Program-made: the position numbers and the translations under genes
Notes under the pieces: model-generated
Seen by the model: only the letters and a program-made list of their open reading frames with translations
Database searches by the model: none
Told to the model about the DNA's origin: nothing
Shown: positions 16,629 through 25,335 of the stretch, in pieces
Layout of the letters: each line of letters begins with the position of its first letter
How positions within the stretch are numbered: the stretch's first letter is position 1
Origin: an uncultured Erythrobacter sp.
Lineage (GTDB): Bacteria > Pseudomonadota > Alphaproteobacteria > Sphingomonadales > Sphingomonadaceae
Length of the DNA: 64,000 bases
Direction of reading: 5' to 3'
Assembly: GCA_947488155.1 (NCBI GenBank)
Contig: CANKYK010000001.1
Span: 682,001 to 746,000, forward strand

Positions 16629-19037
16629 TCAAAACTCCGTACTAAAGCTCACCACTGCGCCGGCATCGTCACGCGATGCCGCGAAATGCCCAGGATCACG
16701 GCGATAAAACAGGCTTGCTGAAGCATATCCGAAGGATAGCGGCCCTTGCCAAGCGAGTTCACCCATGACCTCGCGCCCTTCCGGAGACAGCGAGAGCCGC
16801 TGTATTCCGAAAATCGCACTCTCAGTCACATAATCATACGCCACTGGCAGATCGAGGTTCAACCCGCCGCCGCTGACCCGCAAGGGTTGGCTGAAACGAA
16901 GGCCCAAACTGTCGCTATTGGTGAGAACGCCGTAGCGGGTCACATCAAACGACCAGGCCTCACTCGTCAATTGTGAACCATCACCGATCAACGCGCCGCC
17001 TCGAGGTCGCGTAATCCCCTGACGGTAAGCGGCGCCCATCCGCCAACCGCGCGCAAATTCATGACCAAATGCGGTATCAAGAAACACCGTATCGGCTCCG
17101 CTCACACTAAGTGCGTCGTGGAAATGCGCCCCCAGCAATGTATCTGTTTCCTGCAACCAAGTGAGAGAGACAACCGCGTCCACGCCGGCGATGGAGCGAT
17201 CCGCAGCAAGGCTAAAACTTTGCGTTGGCCTCTGTTCGCGCGCTCCGCTCAGAACAGTTTCTGCTTGTCTATCCGCCCCAAGCAGCACATCGCCGCGATC
17301 GGCGGACACAGTCAGTCCCCAAGGCCCAAGCTGTTGGCGCGCAGCCAGGGAAAACTCGCTGTTTTGGAAAAAGCCGTCATCACCGCTTGCTTGCGGTGCG
17401 ATGCGAAATGCCGGGCGGTCCGTGCCTTGTAACTGTGCGACCAAACCGCCGGCTCCTTGCGATAAAGCAAAGCCAAGCTGGATATCTGGCGCGATCTTGG
17501 CGGCAACCCGCGCCGCCAGAACCCGTGCCCCCTGCGCTTCTTCCGGTGTGAGTTGCAATTGCTGAGTCCAGCCAAGTTCGCCCGAGCGTGCAGTGTCTGC
17601 TATGGTGAACGCCATCGACAAAGCGCCGCTTGTCCCGCCGCGACTGATCCCGTTCCGCTCGACCACACCGCGAAGTCTTTGAATCTGCGCAGAGTTACGC
17701 GTGCGTGCCCCCAGATCAACGGTGTAGGCCCTATCAAATCTGTCGGTCACAACCGCGTTAAGGCTGATCCCGCTAAGCGCATCGCCCATCGCAGCCGAGC
17801 CAATCACCACATCGTCGGCTAGCGCCAGCCTGGTTTGGGTTCCCCCCAATGTCGTCGTGCCTGCTGGAGCAAAAGCAGCCCCGATATCAAGAATGCCTGA
17901 ACCGAAGACCGCATCAACGCCGGTCGCACCAGCATCGCGTGCACTATCAAGCAGGATTTGGACAATCTCTGGACCAGTCAGATTTGGGAAGGCCTGCGCC
18001 AGCAATGCGACCGCACCGGATACCTGTGGAGCAGAGAAGCTCGTCCCAGAGAACAATGTAACAAAGTCCTGCCCATTGATGTTTTCAATGAACACCTCTC
18101 CATTCTCGTACACGCAGCAGATAGCTTCACCACGCGCATTGATAAAGGAGCTGCCAAAGTTACCGGCACGGTTTGAGAAATCAGAGATCGCTCCGTTTTC
18201 ATCGACAGAACCGACAATGATCACATTGCCATTTCCCGCTTGCTGTAAATCAGCAGCAAAGGGATCAGGTTGATCCGGGTCAATATCGGGGTCTGAGCCA
18301 TCGCCTGAATTGCCCGCCGATACGACAATGACTAATCCCGCATTCGCCGCTCGCCCAACTGCATTGAGCAAACCACCAGAAGCCCGCCCACCTCCAAGGC
18401 TGATATTGACCACAGCAGCGCCAGAACTGATCGCGAGATCAATGCCGTCCGTTATATTTCTGTCGCTGAACAAGCACCCGAGCGACGGATCTGAAGGCGT
18501 GTCTACACCGCAAGAGCCAACATTGTCGGCACGAACCGCTAGCACTTCTGCATCAAACGCGATTCCAAGCACGCCGATGCCATCGCGCCCACCCGCGGCG
18601 ACCAATGCAACATTTGTGCCGTGGTCATCCTCTGGATCGACCCCACGATTTCCGACGACATCAGCAGAGTTTGCATTCACTCGGCCCGCGAATTCGGGGC
18701 TGTCAGTGTCCAGACCGGTGTCGATAACAGCAATGATCTCTCCAACTCCGGTGAACCCCTGCTCCCAGGCTGAGATAGCCCCGTGAAATTCAGGTCCGTC
18801 GGAGCGACGGAATTCGGCTGTATTGAAATTGGTTGTGGACGGTGGTGGCGGAGGAGGAGGTGGTGGTGGCGGCGGCGGTGGTGGTGGTGGAGGCGGAGGA
18901 GAGGGAGCCGGGGCAGAAATTGGCCCGCCTCCGCCAGCACCGCCTGGGCTGCCACCGCAAGCACTTAGTGCGGCGCAAGCGGTTGCAGCGACAACAATTT
19001 TCCAGCTGATCGGGCAATTGGGACTCTTTTCCATCAA
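16629..19037 (-). CDS. Subtilisin-like (S8) lipoprotein autotransporter protease
   Basis: This is an 802-residue exported serine protease. The first 27 residues form a lipoprotein signal with lipobox LSAC (Cys27). Then come a Gly/Pro-rich stretch and an uninterrupted run of about 20 prolines. The S8 domain carries the full triad: Asp in IAVIDTGLDTD (about 107), His in DDHGTNVALVAAG (about 140) and Ser in FSGTSFSAPQVSGA (about 333). The last roughly 360 residues look like an outer-membrane beta-barrel (alternating strands, final residue Phe). It therefore resembles an autotransporter with an added lipid anchor. The proline run is coded by CC(A/C/T) triplets and may vary in length between strains. 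Confidence 0.88.
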   Translation of the reverse strand: MMEKSPNCPISWKIVVAATACAALSACGGSPGGAGGGGPISAPAPSPPPPPPPPPPPPPPPPPPPPSTTNFNTAEFRRSDGPEFHGAISAWEQGFTGVGEIIAVIDTGLDTDSPEFAGRVNANSADVVGNRGVDPEDDHGTNVALVAAGGRDGIGVLGIAFDAEVLAVRADNVGSCGVDTPSDPSLGCLFSDRNITDGIDLAISSGAAVVNISLGGGRASGGLLNAVGRAANAGLVIVVSAGNSGDGSDPDIDPDQPDPFAADLQQAGNGNVIIVGSVDENGAISDFSNRAGNFGSSFINARGEAICCVYENGEVFIENINGQDFVTLFSGTSFSAPQVSGAVALLAQAFPNLTGPEIVQILLDSARDAGATGVDAVFGSGILDIGAAFAPAGTTTLGGTQTRLALADDVVIGSAAMGDALSGISLNAVVTDRFDRAYTVDLGARTRNSAQIQRLRGVVERNGISRGGTSGALSMAFTIADTARSGELGWTQQLQLTPEEAQGARVLAARVAAKIAPDIQLGFALSQGAGGLVAQLQGTDRPAFRIAPQASGDDGFFQNSEFSLAARQQLGPWGLTVSADRGDVLLGADRQAETVLSGAREQRPTQSFSLAADRSIAGVDAVVSLTWLQETDTLLGAHFHDALSVSGADTVFLDTAFGHEFARGWRMGAAYRQGITRPRGGALIGDGSQLTSEAWSFDVTRYGVLTNSDSLGLRFSQPLRVSGGGLNLDLPVAYDYVTESAIFGIQRLSLSPEGREVMGELAWQGPLSFGYASASLFYRRDPGHFAASRDDAGAVVSFSTEF

Positions 19038-19258
19038 GATTATCCTTCATATACCCTTCTAGCTGTAGGGCTTAAAACCAAAGCAAATGACAACGCAAGA
19101 CGAATGCGGCAAAGACCCCAAAATAACAGTCCCGCGTTGAGAGCCCTTGTGACTAAGACCCCACCGGGCTAGCAGCACACCAACCTTGAAAACCGATGAA
19201 GACTGCGGCGAATTTTCCGGCTTAAGGCAAATTCAAGAGCAATCATTTTGGAGAAATT

Positions 19259-20095
19259 ATGTCACAAGAGTTGATCACCCAAATCGAAGCTGCGTGGGAA
19301 TCACGCGCCGACATCACACCGGGTAGCGATGTGCGTCATGCGGTGAATGATGCCCTGGCATTGCTCGACAATGGCCGAGCCCGGGTGGCGGAACCTGATG
19401 GCAATGGCAGTTGGCGTGTCAACCAATGGCTCAAGAAAGCAGTGCTTCTCTCATTCCGCCTGCGTGACAATCACGTCATGGAGGGAGGCTCTGCTGGCGA
19501 AGCAGCCTATGACAAAGTCCCAACCAAGTTTGCAGGTTGGGGCGAGAACCGTTTCAACGACGCTGGATTTCGCGTCGTCCCCGGGGCAGTCGTTCGACGC
19601 GGCAGCCATATCGGCAAGGGCGTTGTCCTCATGCCAAGCTTTGTAAACATTGGCGCATTTGTTGACGAAGGAACCATGATCGACACATGGGCAACCGTCG
19701 GATCATGCGCGCAAATCGGCAAGAACGTGCATATTTCCGGCGGCGCTGGAATTGGCGGCGTGCTGGAACCCTTGCAGGCGGAACCCGTGATCATTGGCGA
19801 CGGCGCATTCATTGGTGCACGCAGCGAAGTGGCAGAGGGCGTGCGCGTCGGCGAGGGTGCGGTGCTATCAATGGGTGTCTATCTCGGCGCATCGACCAAG
19901 ATTGTCGACCGCACCACAGGCGAAGTTCACCGCGGCGAAGTCCCACCCTATGCTGTGGTTGTCCCAGGCGCATTGCCGGGTAAGCCTTTGGCTGATGGCA
20001 GCCCCGGCCCGTCGCTCTATTGCGCGGTGATCGTGAAGACGGTGGATGCGCAAACACGCTCCAAGACCGGCATCAATGAGCTGCTACGCGAGTAA
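19259..20095 (+). CDS. dapD: 2,3,4,5-tetrahydropyridine-2,6-dicarboxylate N-succinyltransferase
   Basis: DapD succinylates tetrahydrodipicolinate in the lysine/diaminopimelate pathway. The 278-residue protein has the helical N-terminus, a left-handed beta-helix made of hexapeptide repeats ([18 protein letters not shown] ... [19 protein letters not shown] ... [16 protein letters not shown]) and the usual C-terminal extension. Length and order match the family. It stands alone, with a 221-base gap to the protease upstream. A short Shine-Dalgarno sequence (TTGGAGAAATT) precedes the ATG. Confidence 0.97.
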   Translation: MSQELITQIEAAWESRADITPGSDVRHAVNDALALLDNGRARVAEPDGNGSWRVNQWLKKAVLLSFRLRDNHVMEGGSAGEAAYDKVPTKFAGWGENRFNDAGFRVVPGAVVRRGSHIGKGVVLMPSFVNIGAFVDEGTMIDTWATVGSCAQIGKNVHISGGAGIGGVLEPLQAEPVIIGDGAFIGARSEVAEGVRVGEGAVLSMGVYLGASTKIVDRTTGEVHRGEVPPYAVVVPGALPGKPLADGSPGPSLYCAVIVKTVDAQTRSKTGINELLRE

Positions 20096-20124
20096 TTTAC
20101 AGACCTAACCAGCCCAGCGAACCC

Positions 20125-20149
20125 GGAACGATTGCTGACTCTCTCCGTT
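20125..20149 (+). promoter_or_regulatory. EcfG-type (general stress sigma factor) promoter
   Basis: The -35 GGAAC at 20125-20129 and -10 CGTT at 20146-20149 are separated by 16 bases. This is a perfect match to the alphaproteobacterial EcfG consensus GGAAC-N16/17-CGTT. It lies 34 bases before the start of the 50-residue membrane protein, so the expected transcript has a short leader including its Shine-Dalgarno sequence. Confidence 0.7.
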
Positions 20150-20183
20150 AATTTACCTATATTCTCATTTTGCGGAGAGTTTT

Positions 20184-20336
20184 ATGCATAAAGAAGGCGA
20201 TGAAATTCACATCGAAGATGATGACGCACGTGGCGCGCAAACGACAGGTGTGATGCGCTGGGTTCTGGGCATCAGCTTGGCCGCAGCGGTTGTCGCAATG
20301 ACCCTCGTCTGGGTCATTCCCGCAATCTACGGCTAA
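20184..20336 (+). CDS. Small single-pass membrane protein (50 residues)
   Basis: This is a 50-residue open frame. It has an acidic, hydrophilic N-terminus (MHKEGDEIHIEDDDARG) and a single hydrophobic helix at about residues 24-46 (RWVLGISLAAAVVAMTLVWV). GGAGAG stands just before the ATG, and a perfect EcfG-type promoter lies upstream. The strong signals at both transcription and translation level make it a real gene. The function is unknown; a small stress-induced inner-membrane protein is the simplest reading. It is convergent with the M19 dipeptidase. Confidence 0.72.
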   Translation: MHKEGDEIHIEDDDARGAQTTGVMRWVLGISLAAAVVAMTLVWVIPAIYG

Positions 20337-20377
20337 TTACCAGTTTTGTACTTCGGCTTGGCGGGCTCCTTACAGGA

Positions 20378-21667
20378 TCACTCGCCAGGCTCAATCAGTG
20401 TTTCAATCGGCGGCATATTTGAAACACTGCTCGAATAACGTTCGGCCGCGCGCAGAACGCGCATCGCATTGAGGCTTGAGATGAGTTCCAGCTCTGTCTG
20501 CGAGTAGCCCCGGCGGGCCAGTTCGGTAAAGAGCGCAGGATAGCCTGCGCTATCTTCCATCCCGATCGGCCCGGTTGGCATACCATCAAAATCCGCCCCG
20601 ATACCAATATACTCAACGCCCGCGACCGAGCGGATATGATCGATGTGGTCGGCCATCTGGCTAACCGGCGTCTGCGGTTCTGGATTGGCTGCATCCCACT
20701 CTGTCATTGCCGCCTCAACAATGCTCGGCTGCCCCTGGTTGAGCGATTCCTGCCGCGCCAGCTCTGCCTCGCGCTGGCTGTACCACTGGCGGCGTTCTTC
20801 GTTGAGAAAGCCAGGCAAACCAACGACCATCACAATACCGCCATTTTGAGGCAATCTTTCAAGCACGCTGTCGGGTACATTGCGCGCATGACCGTTAATC
20901 GCACGCGCGCCAGAATGGCTAAAGATCACCGGAGCGCGAGTCGTATCAAGCGCGTCCATCATCGTGTCTTCGCTGACGTGGCTCAGATCGACGAGCATCC
21001 CAATGCGGTTCATCTCACGGATCAAGTCTTTGCCGAACTCGGTCAAGCCGCCATGTTCAGGCGCATCGGTCGCGCTGTCTGCCCACGGCGTGTTCTTGGA
21101 ATGGGTGATCGTCATATAGCGCGCGCCCAGCGCATACATTTGCCGCAGGACTGCCAGGCTGGAGCCAATCGAATGCCCGCCTTCCATTCCCAAGAATGAA
21201 GCAATCCGTCCCTCTGCCATGGCGCTTTCGGCTTGGTCAGCAGTCAGTGTAAGCTGCAATTGATCGGGATAACGCGCGATCAGACGCTTCATCACGTCGA
21301 TCTGTTCCATCGTCATTTGGACGGCTTCTGGTTCACTGATCCCGGTTGGCACATAGACCGACCAATATTGCGCGCCGACTTTACCTTCGGCCAGGCGAGT
21401 CAGGTCAGAATGCATCGCCCGCCCCTCTGGATGGGTCACGCCAGTGCCTGTGGTATCGACAAAGTCAAAATCATTGATCTGGTTGTCAAACCGCGAGCGC
21501 AGTTGGATCGGCACGTCGTTGTGCCCGTCAAACACAGGCGCAGCATCAAGCGCAGCCGTGGCAAGCGCTTCTGCAGGATCCGGCACGGCTGCATCACTCC
21601 CAGCTTCTTGCGCCGCAAGCGGCGAGATCAGCAGGGAAGCGGCGAGCAAGGCGGCGGCGTATTTCAT
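20378..21667 (-). CDS. Membrane-type dipeptidase (peptidase family M19)
   Basis: This is a 429-residue zinc dipeptidase of the renal-dipeptidase family, exported by a Sec signal (MKYAAALLAASLLISPLAAQ). Metal-ligand motifs are intact: FDGHNDVPIQL near residue 47, FLGMEGGHSIG with the bridging Glu, THSKNTPW, LSHVSEDTM and FSHSGARAI. The family cleaves dipeptides, including some with D-residues. It belongs with the many exported peptidases in this window but is not in an operon with them. Confidence 0.93.
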   Translation of the reverse strand: MKYAAALLAASLLISPLAAQEAGSDAAVPDPAEALATAALDAAPVFDGHNDVPIQLRSRFDNQINDFDFVDTTGTGVTHPEGRAMHSDLTRLAEGKVGAQYWSVYVPTGISEPEAVQMTMEQIDVMKRLIARYPDQLQLTLTADQAESAMAEGRIASFLGMEGGHSIGSSLAVLRQMYALGARYMTITHSKNTPWADSATDAPEHGGLTEFGKDLIREMNRIGMLVDLSHVSEDTMMDALDTTRAPVIFSHSGARAINGHARNVPDSVLERLPQNGGIVMVVGLPGFLNEERRQWYSQREAELARQESLNQGQPSIVEAAMTEWDAANPEPQTPVSQMADHIDHIRSVAGVEYIGIGADFDGMPTGPIGMEDSAGYPALFTELARRGYSQTELELISSLNAMRVLRAAERYSSSVSNMPPIETLIEPGE

Positions 21668-21858
21668 GACAAATAACAGCTCCTAAGCATGGACCAGATC
21701 AGCTATGTATTGTCTTAGCAAGCAGTAGGCCGAAGGGAAGCGGCTTTCTGCAAATTGGTGGGGAATGGCCAATCAACAATTCGACTGAGCAGCGGTCCAG
21801 CGCGACCACCGCATCGGAGCCCGCTGAGAGCGGCCTAAAGCGCTTCAATCTCGCGCTG

Positions 21859-22236
21859 GTGCGCATCATCTTGGCCGTGTTTTACGGCTATGCTGGCTAT
21901 GCCCATATCGCCACGCCGGGGCTATTTCTGGCGATCATGCCGCGCTTTGTGCCAGCACCAGAAGCGGTCGTTTACTTGACGGGTATTGCGGAGGTCGCCA
22001 GGGCAATTGCCCTGCTACAGCCCTTCTCCAAACCAATAAGGAGGGCAGGCGGTATCGGCCTTGCTCTGTACGCTTTGTGTGTATGGCCCGCCAATATCAA
22101 TCATTTTTCCATGGACATGGCGAACCCTGATGGCGGTTTCGGGCTTGGCTATCATGTTCCGCGAATGATCGCTCAACCGATATTGATCTGGCTGGCCCTG
22201 TTCGCTGGAGAAGTGGGCTGGCGACGCCGCACATAA
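21859..22236 (+). CDS. DoxX-like small membrane protein
   Basis: This is a protein of about 125 residues with four hydrophobic segments. It starts VRIILAVFYGYAGYAHIATP, resembling DoxX/DUF4345-like membrane proteins. The start is uncertain. The GTG at 21859 has no clear Shine-Dalgarno sequence, and the same frame stays open upstream to about 21740 without an ATG, so translation may begin further upstream at a non-ATG codon. Neighbours give no functional hint, and the role is unknown. Confidence 0.6.
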   Translation: MRIILAVFYGYAGYAHIATPGLFLAIMPRFVPAPEAVVYLTGIAEVARAIALLQPFSKPIRRAGGIGLALYALCVWPANINHFSMDMANPDGGFGLGYHVPRMIAQPILIWLALFAGEVGWRRRT

Positions 22237-22265
22237 AACCTGCGCGACGCCGCCAGCAATCACTC

Positions 22266-22517
22266 TTAGGTGAGGTGCTTAGACACCGCAGCCGTCATTT
22301 TGAACATTGAGATCTGGTCTTTACCGATCACAGCGCTGAGCTTGCCATCAGGATTGATCTGACGCTTGTCTTTGCTGTCCTGCAGGCTGTTGCCCTTAAT
22401 GTATTCCCAAATCTTTGACGTCACTTGCGCGCGCGTCATCGGGCCTTTGCCGATGACAGCTTCAAGTTCAGACGAAAGCTGCACCGGTTTCTGCAGTGCA
22501 TTAGTCTTTCCAGCCAT
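22266..22517 (-). CDS. SWIB/MDM2-domain protein
   Basis: This is an 83-residue protein consisting almost wholly of one SWIB domain. It reads LQKPVQLSSELEAVIGKGPM, then TSKIWEYIKGNSLQDSKDKRQI, then LSAVIGKDQISMFKMTAAVSKHL. Stand-alone bacterial SWIB proteins are common in chlamydiae and alphaproteobacteria. They are thought to bind DNA or affect chromatin/topoisomerase function, but the role here is unproven. The ATG at 22517 has GGAGAGG upstream and is preferred over one 11 codons earlier. It is followed by nothing on its strand. Confidence 0.9.
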   Translation of the reverse strand: MAGKTNALQKPVQLSSELEAVIGKGPMTRAQVTSKIWEYIKGNSLQDSKDKRQINPDGKLSAVIGKDQISMFKMTAAVSKHLT

Positions 22518-22573
22518 GATCCTCTCCTTCTCAGTGGTGGCAGGTTTCAAAAATCAAAGTCACGTATTCAACT

Positions 22574-23164
22574 TCAAATATCGTCTTCGGCCCAGTCGCC
22601 CTCATCTTCAGCGGCAGAACCAGTAAATGGGGCGACCAACAATGCGCTGGCGACTATCGACCCTTCTAATGTCGCCAACAAATCGGCGCGGGTTGCCCCG
22701 GGCATCAATGTCAGCGGCAATTCTGTTGCAAACAATTGGAACACATATTGCCGCGTCTCACCCTCTGGCGGATTAGGCAGCAACCATTCCGAATTGCCTT
22801 TGGAATTCTTTCCGGCACGCGGAGGCGTTTCGCCTTCCAAGAGCATGCCCTTTTGTCCCTTCAGGCCCCAGACCAGCCAATGGCAGTCCGGCTCATCGCT
22901 GGCGCTTGTTGCGTCTTCCGCAATCAGCACCAATTCTTGCGTCCCTGGCGGCGGCGCATTCCATTCAAGCGGCGGAGCGACGGCGTCCTCTTCTTCAGCG
23001 CTGAAGCAAGGGTCCAGTTCTTCACCAGGATCAAACGCGGGGCTGGTTAGCTTAAACCCACCGCGGGCAAAATTGCGCTCGCTTCCCAATTGCGCAATCG
23101 CCAAGCCCGCATGCTGCGCAGAAGCAGGCAATGCAGTTCTAAGCCAATCAGGCAAACCAGTCAT
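22574..23164 (-). CDS. YbhB/YbcL-type PEBP (Raf-kinase-inhibitor-like) protein
   Basis: This is a 196-residue phosphatidylethanolamine-binding-like protein. The fold signatures are visible: LTSPAFDPGEELDPCFSAEE at the start of the domain, NAPPPGTQELVLIAEDATSA, CHWLVWGLKGQKGMLLEGE and YVFQLFATELPL. The bacterial family has no settled function. It differs from YbhB in an added acidic C-terminal tail. It is 56 bases upstream of the SWIB gene on the same strand, so the two may be co-transcribed. Confidence 0.85.
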   Translation of the reverse strand: MTGLPDWLRTALPASAQHAGLAIAQLGSERNFARGGFKLTSPAFDPGEELDPCFSAEEEDAVAPPLEWNAPPPGTQELVLIAEDATSASDEPDCHWLVWGLKGQKGMLLEGETPPRAGKNSKGNSEWLLPNPPEGETRQYVFQLFATELPLTLMPGATRADLLATLEGSIVASALLVAPFTGSAAEDEGDWAEDDI

Positions 23165-23453
23165 CGAAGCAATTTCCTCCTGAATATTCTGTGCAAACTA
23201 GGCGCATCGGATCGCCAAGACGAGAGTTTTAGCTAAGCTTTGCCCCGGTTTCTGAGGAAAACTCGTCCAAATTTGTGAAAAGTTGTATCCAAATGGCAGA
23301 ATTCCCGCCTTTCGTTGATGCACATTGCGGGCAGGCGTGCTTGGCATTCGTCCATTAACGCGGGCGCAATCTTGCCCACTTAGGGTTCATCAGCCATGCT
23401 AATCGTATAGAAATACTGATCAAAGACCCTTTTGTAAGCCGGAGTCGCACCGC

Positions 23454-24911
23454 ATGACCATTGGTCGCATTGTCCTGTCCACCTTCCTAGCAATCTCATT
23501 GGCCGCTTGCGGCGGTGGGGGAGGATCAGGCCAAACCGCTAGCGGCGGCGGCGCAGGAGGCGGCGGCACTGGCGGAGGAACCGGTGGTGGTAGTGGCGGA
23601 GCCACAGCAGGATGCGCGCTCGCTGATCAGCAGCAGTTCGCCAAAGACGTAATCGACGAATGGTACCTGTTCCCCAATCTCGTCGACAATACAGTAGTGG
23701 CCAGCAATTTCACCGACCTCCAGGGCTATTTAGATGCATTGGTCGCCCCTGCCCGCGCCCAGTCGCGTGACCGGGGCTTTACCTTCGCAACATCTATCGC
23801 AGAAGAAAACGCGCTGATTAACTCCGGCTCTAACGCCGGCTTTGGCATCAGGCTTGGTTATGACACGGTCAACAACCGTGTCTTTGTGTTTGAGGCCTAT
23901 GAGAATGCACCAGGATTTGGTGCTGGCATTGATCGCGGCACAGAATTGCTGGCGATTGGCACCAGCAGCGGCAATTTGCAGAACGTGTCCTCACTGATGT
24001 CCTCAGGCGGGCCGCAATCGGTCATCAACGCGCTTGGCCCGTCAACCGCCGGCACAACTCGGGTTATCCAGTTCCGGACTGCGACCAACACGACCACAGA
24101 ATCCAGCATTACGAAGGCTGATTTCGCGCTAGATCCGGTATCTGATCGATATGGCGCGCTTGTGCTTGATGATGCTGGCAAAAAGGTTGGCTACCTGAAC
24201 CTTCGCACCTTTATCGTTGCCAGCGCGTCTGACGAGCTGCGCGATGCATTCGCCCTGTTTCAAAGCGAAGGGGTAACCGAACTGATCATCGATTTCCGCT
24301 ATAATGGTGGCGGATTGGTCGATGTTGCCGACCTGCTCGGCGACCTGCTGGGTTCAGGACGCACGGGCCAAGTGTTTAGCGAAACGGTCCTACGCCCCTC
24401 AAAGTCCTCGGAAAACTCAACCGAGCTGTTCCAGTCCGAGGCTAATGCGATCCAGCCAACGAAGATCGCCTTCATTGGCCGCAGAAGCACAGCCTCTGCC
24501 AGCGAGCTCGTGATTAACTCAATGATCCCTTATTTGGGCAACAATCTGGCGCTGGTCGGGGATGACACCTCTGGCAAGCCAGTGGGACAGTTTGGCTTTG
24601 ACCTGGCGGCCTGCGACCTCAGGGTTCGCGCCGTGACTTTCCAGACCAACAATGCCGATGGGAATGGCGAATATTTCACCGGGTTAGCGAGCGAGGTTCC
24701 CAACACCTGCCAAGCGGACGACGATATTTTCACGCCGTTTGGCGATCCGAACGAAGCCTCAATAGCGGCGGCGCTAGACTTTCTTGGCGGGCGCACCTGC
24801 ACCGCCATAGGCGCCGCTGGGCTTCAGCGAGTGCAAGGCTCGGCCAGCCAAACGATGTTGCAACCAGAACGGCCGAATGCAGCGCAGTTTGAGATCCCAG
24901 GACTGTTCTAA
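23454..24911 (+). CDS. S41-family (C-terminal processing) peptidase, lipoprotein
   Basis: This is a 485-residue exported S41 peptidase. It has a lipoprotein signal (lipobox LAAC, Cys about 19), then a long Gly/Ser-rich linker, an N-terminal helical part, a PDZ-like part and the protease core. The Ser nucleophile lies in RRSTASASELVINSM and the Lys general base in GDDTSGKPVGQ, both intact. A Gly-rich linker right after the lipid anchor suggests display on the outer membrane. It is convergent with the receiver gene. Confidence 0.88.
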   Translation: MTIGRIVLSTFLAISLAACGGGGGSGQTASGGGAGGGGTGGGTGGGSGGATAGCALADQQQFAKDVIDEWYLFPNLVDNTVVASNFTDLQGYLDALVAPARAQSRDRGFTFATSIAEENALINSGSNAGFGIRLGYDTVNNRVFVFEAYENAPGFGAGIDRGTELLAIGTSSGNLQNVSSLMSSGGPQSVINALGPSTAGTTRVIQFRTATNTTTESSITKADFALDPVSDRYGALVLDDAGKKVGYLNLRTFIVASASDELRDAFALFQSEGVTELIIDFRYNGGGLVDVADLLGDLLGSGRTGQVFSETVLRPSKSSENSTELFQSEANAIQPTKIAFIGRRSTASASELVINSMIPYLGNNLALVGDDTSGKPVGQFGFDLAACDLRVRAVTFQTNNADGNGEYFTGLASEVPNTCQADDDIFTPFGDPNEASIAAALDFLGGRTCTAIGAAGLQRVQGSASQTMLQPERPNAAQFEIPGLF

Positions 24912-24936
24912 GGCGGACGGCCTGCAGCCGGAGACT

Positions 24937-25335
24937 CTACTCTGCGACGAAGTGAACGGCTTGAGCGTCCGCACCTTGCGAATGCGCGATTGCAGCAGCG
25001 ATGACTTTGTCTGCTGAGGCTGGCTTGGCAATCAGTTCGGCATCCAGCTCACGAATGCGCTCATTGTGGCGATCCAGATCGCCTGAGTGCAGGATGTAAG
25101 GGATTTTCAGACGATCAAGCTCATGTGCCACGGGGAAGCATGTCAGCCCCTCACCCAGCGATACGTCCAATATCGCCAAGTCTATGCCTGCCCCATGCCT
25201 TTGAATATGGCGCTGGGCAGTATCGCAATTTGTCGCAGTTAACACTTCGCAGCCGCGATCTTCAGCCGCAAACTCCATATCCATCAGAATCAGAGGTTCG
25301 TCTTCCAATAGCAATATGGTGTAGCTCTTGGCCAT
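24937..25335 (-). CDS. Single-domain response regulator (LovR-like)
   Basis: This is a 132-residue receiver with no output domain. The acidic pair is in LLLEDEPLILMDM, the phosphoacceptor Asp in DLAILDVSLGEG (about residue 54), the Thr/Ser in YILHSGDLD and the Lys in LIAKPASADKV. Its start directly follows the stop of the LOV kinase (TGATG), so it is the cognate partner by position. In Erythrobacter and Caulobacter, single-domain receivers next to LOV kinases act as phosphate sinks or modulators of the general stress response. The same is inferred here. Confidence 0.92.
   Translation of the reverse strand: MAKSYTILLLEDEPLILMDMEFAAEDRGCEVLTATNCDTAQRHIQRHGAGIDLAILDVSLGEGLTCFPVAHELDRLKIPYILHSGDLDRHNERIRELDAELIAKPASADKVIAAAIAHSQGADAQAVHFVAE

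Noticed and set aside
18823-19062. Plus-strand frame coding a poly-glycine protein
   Set aside because: It is the complement of the proline run of the S8 protease and has no independent start signals.
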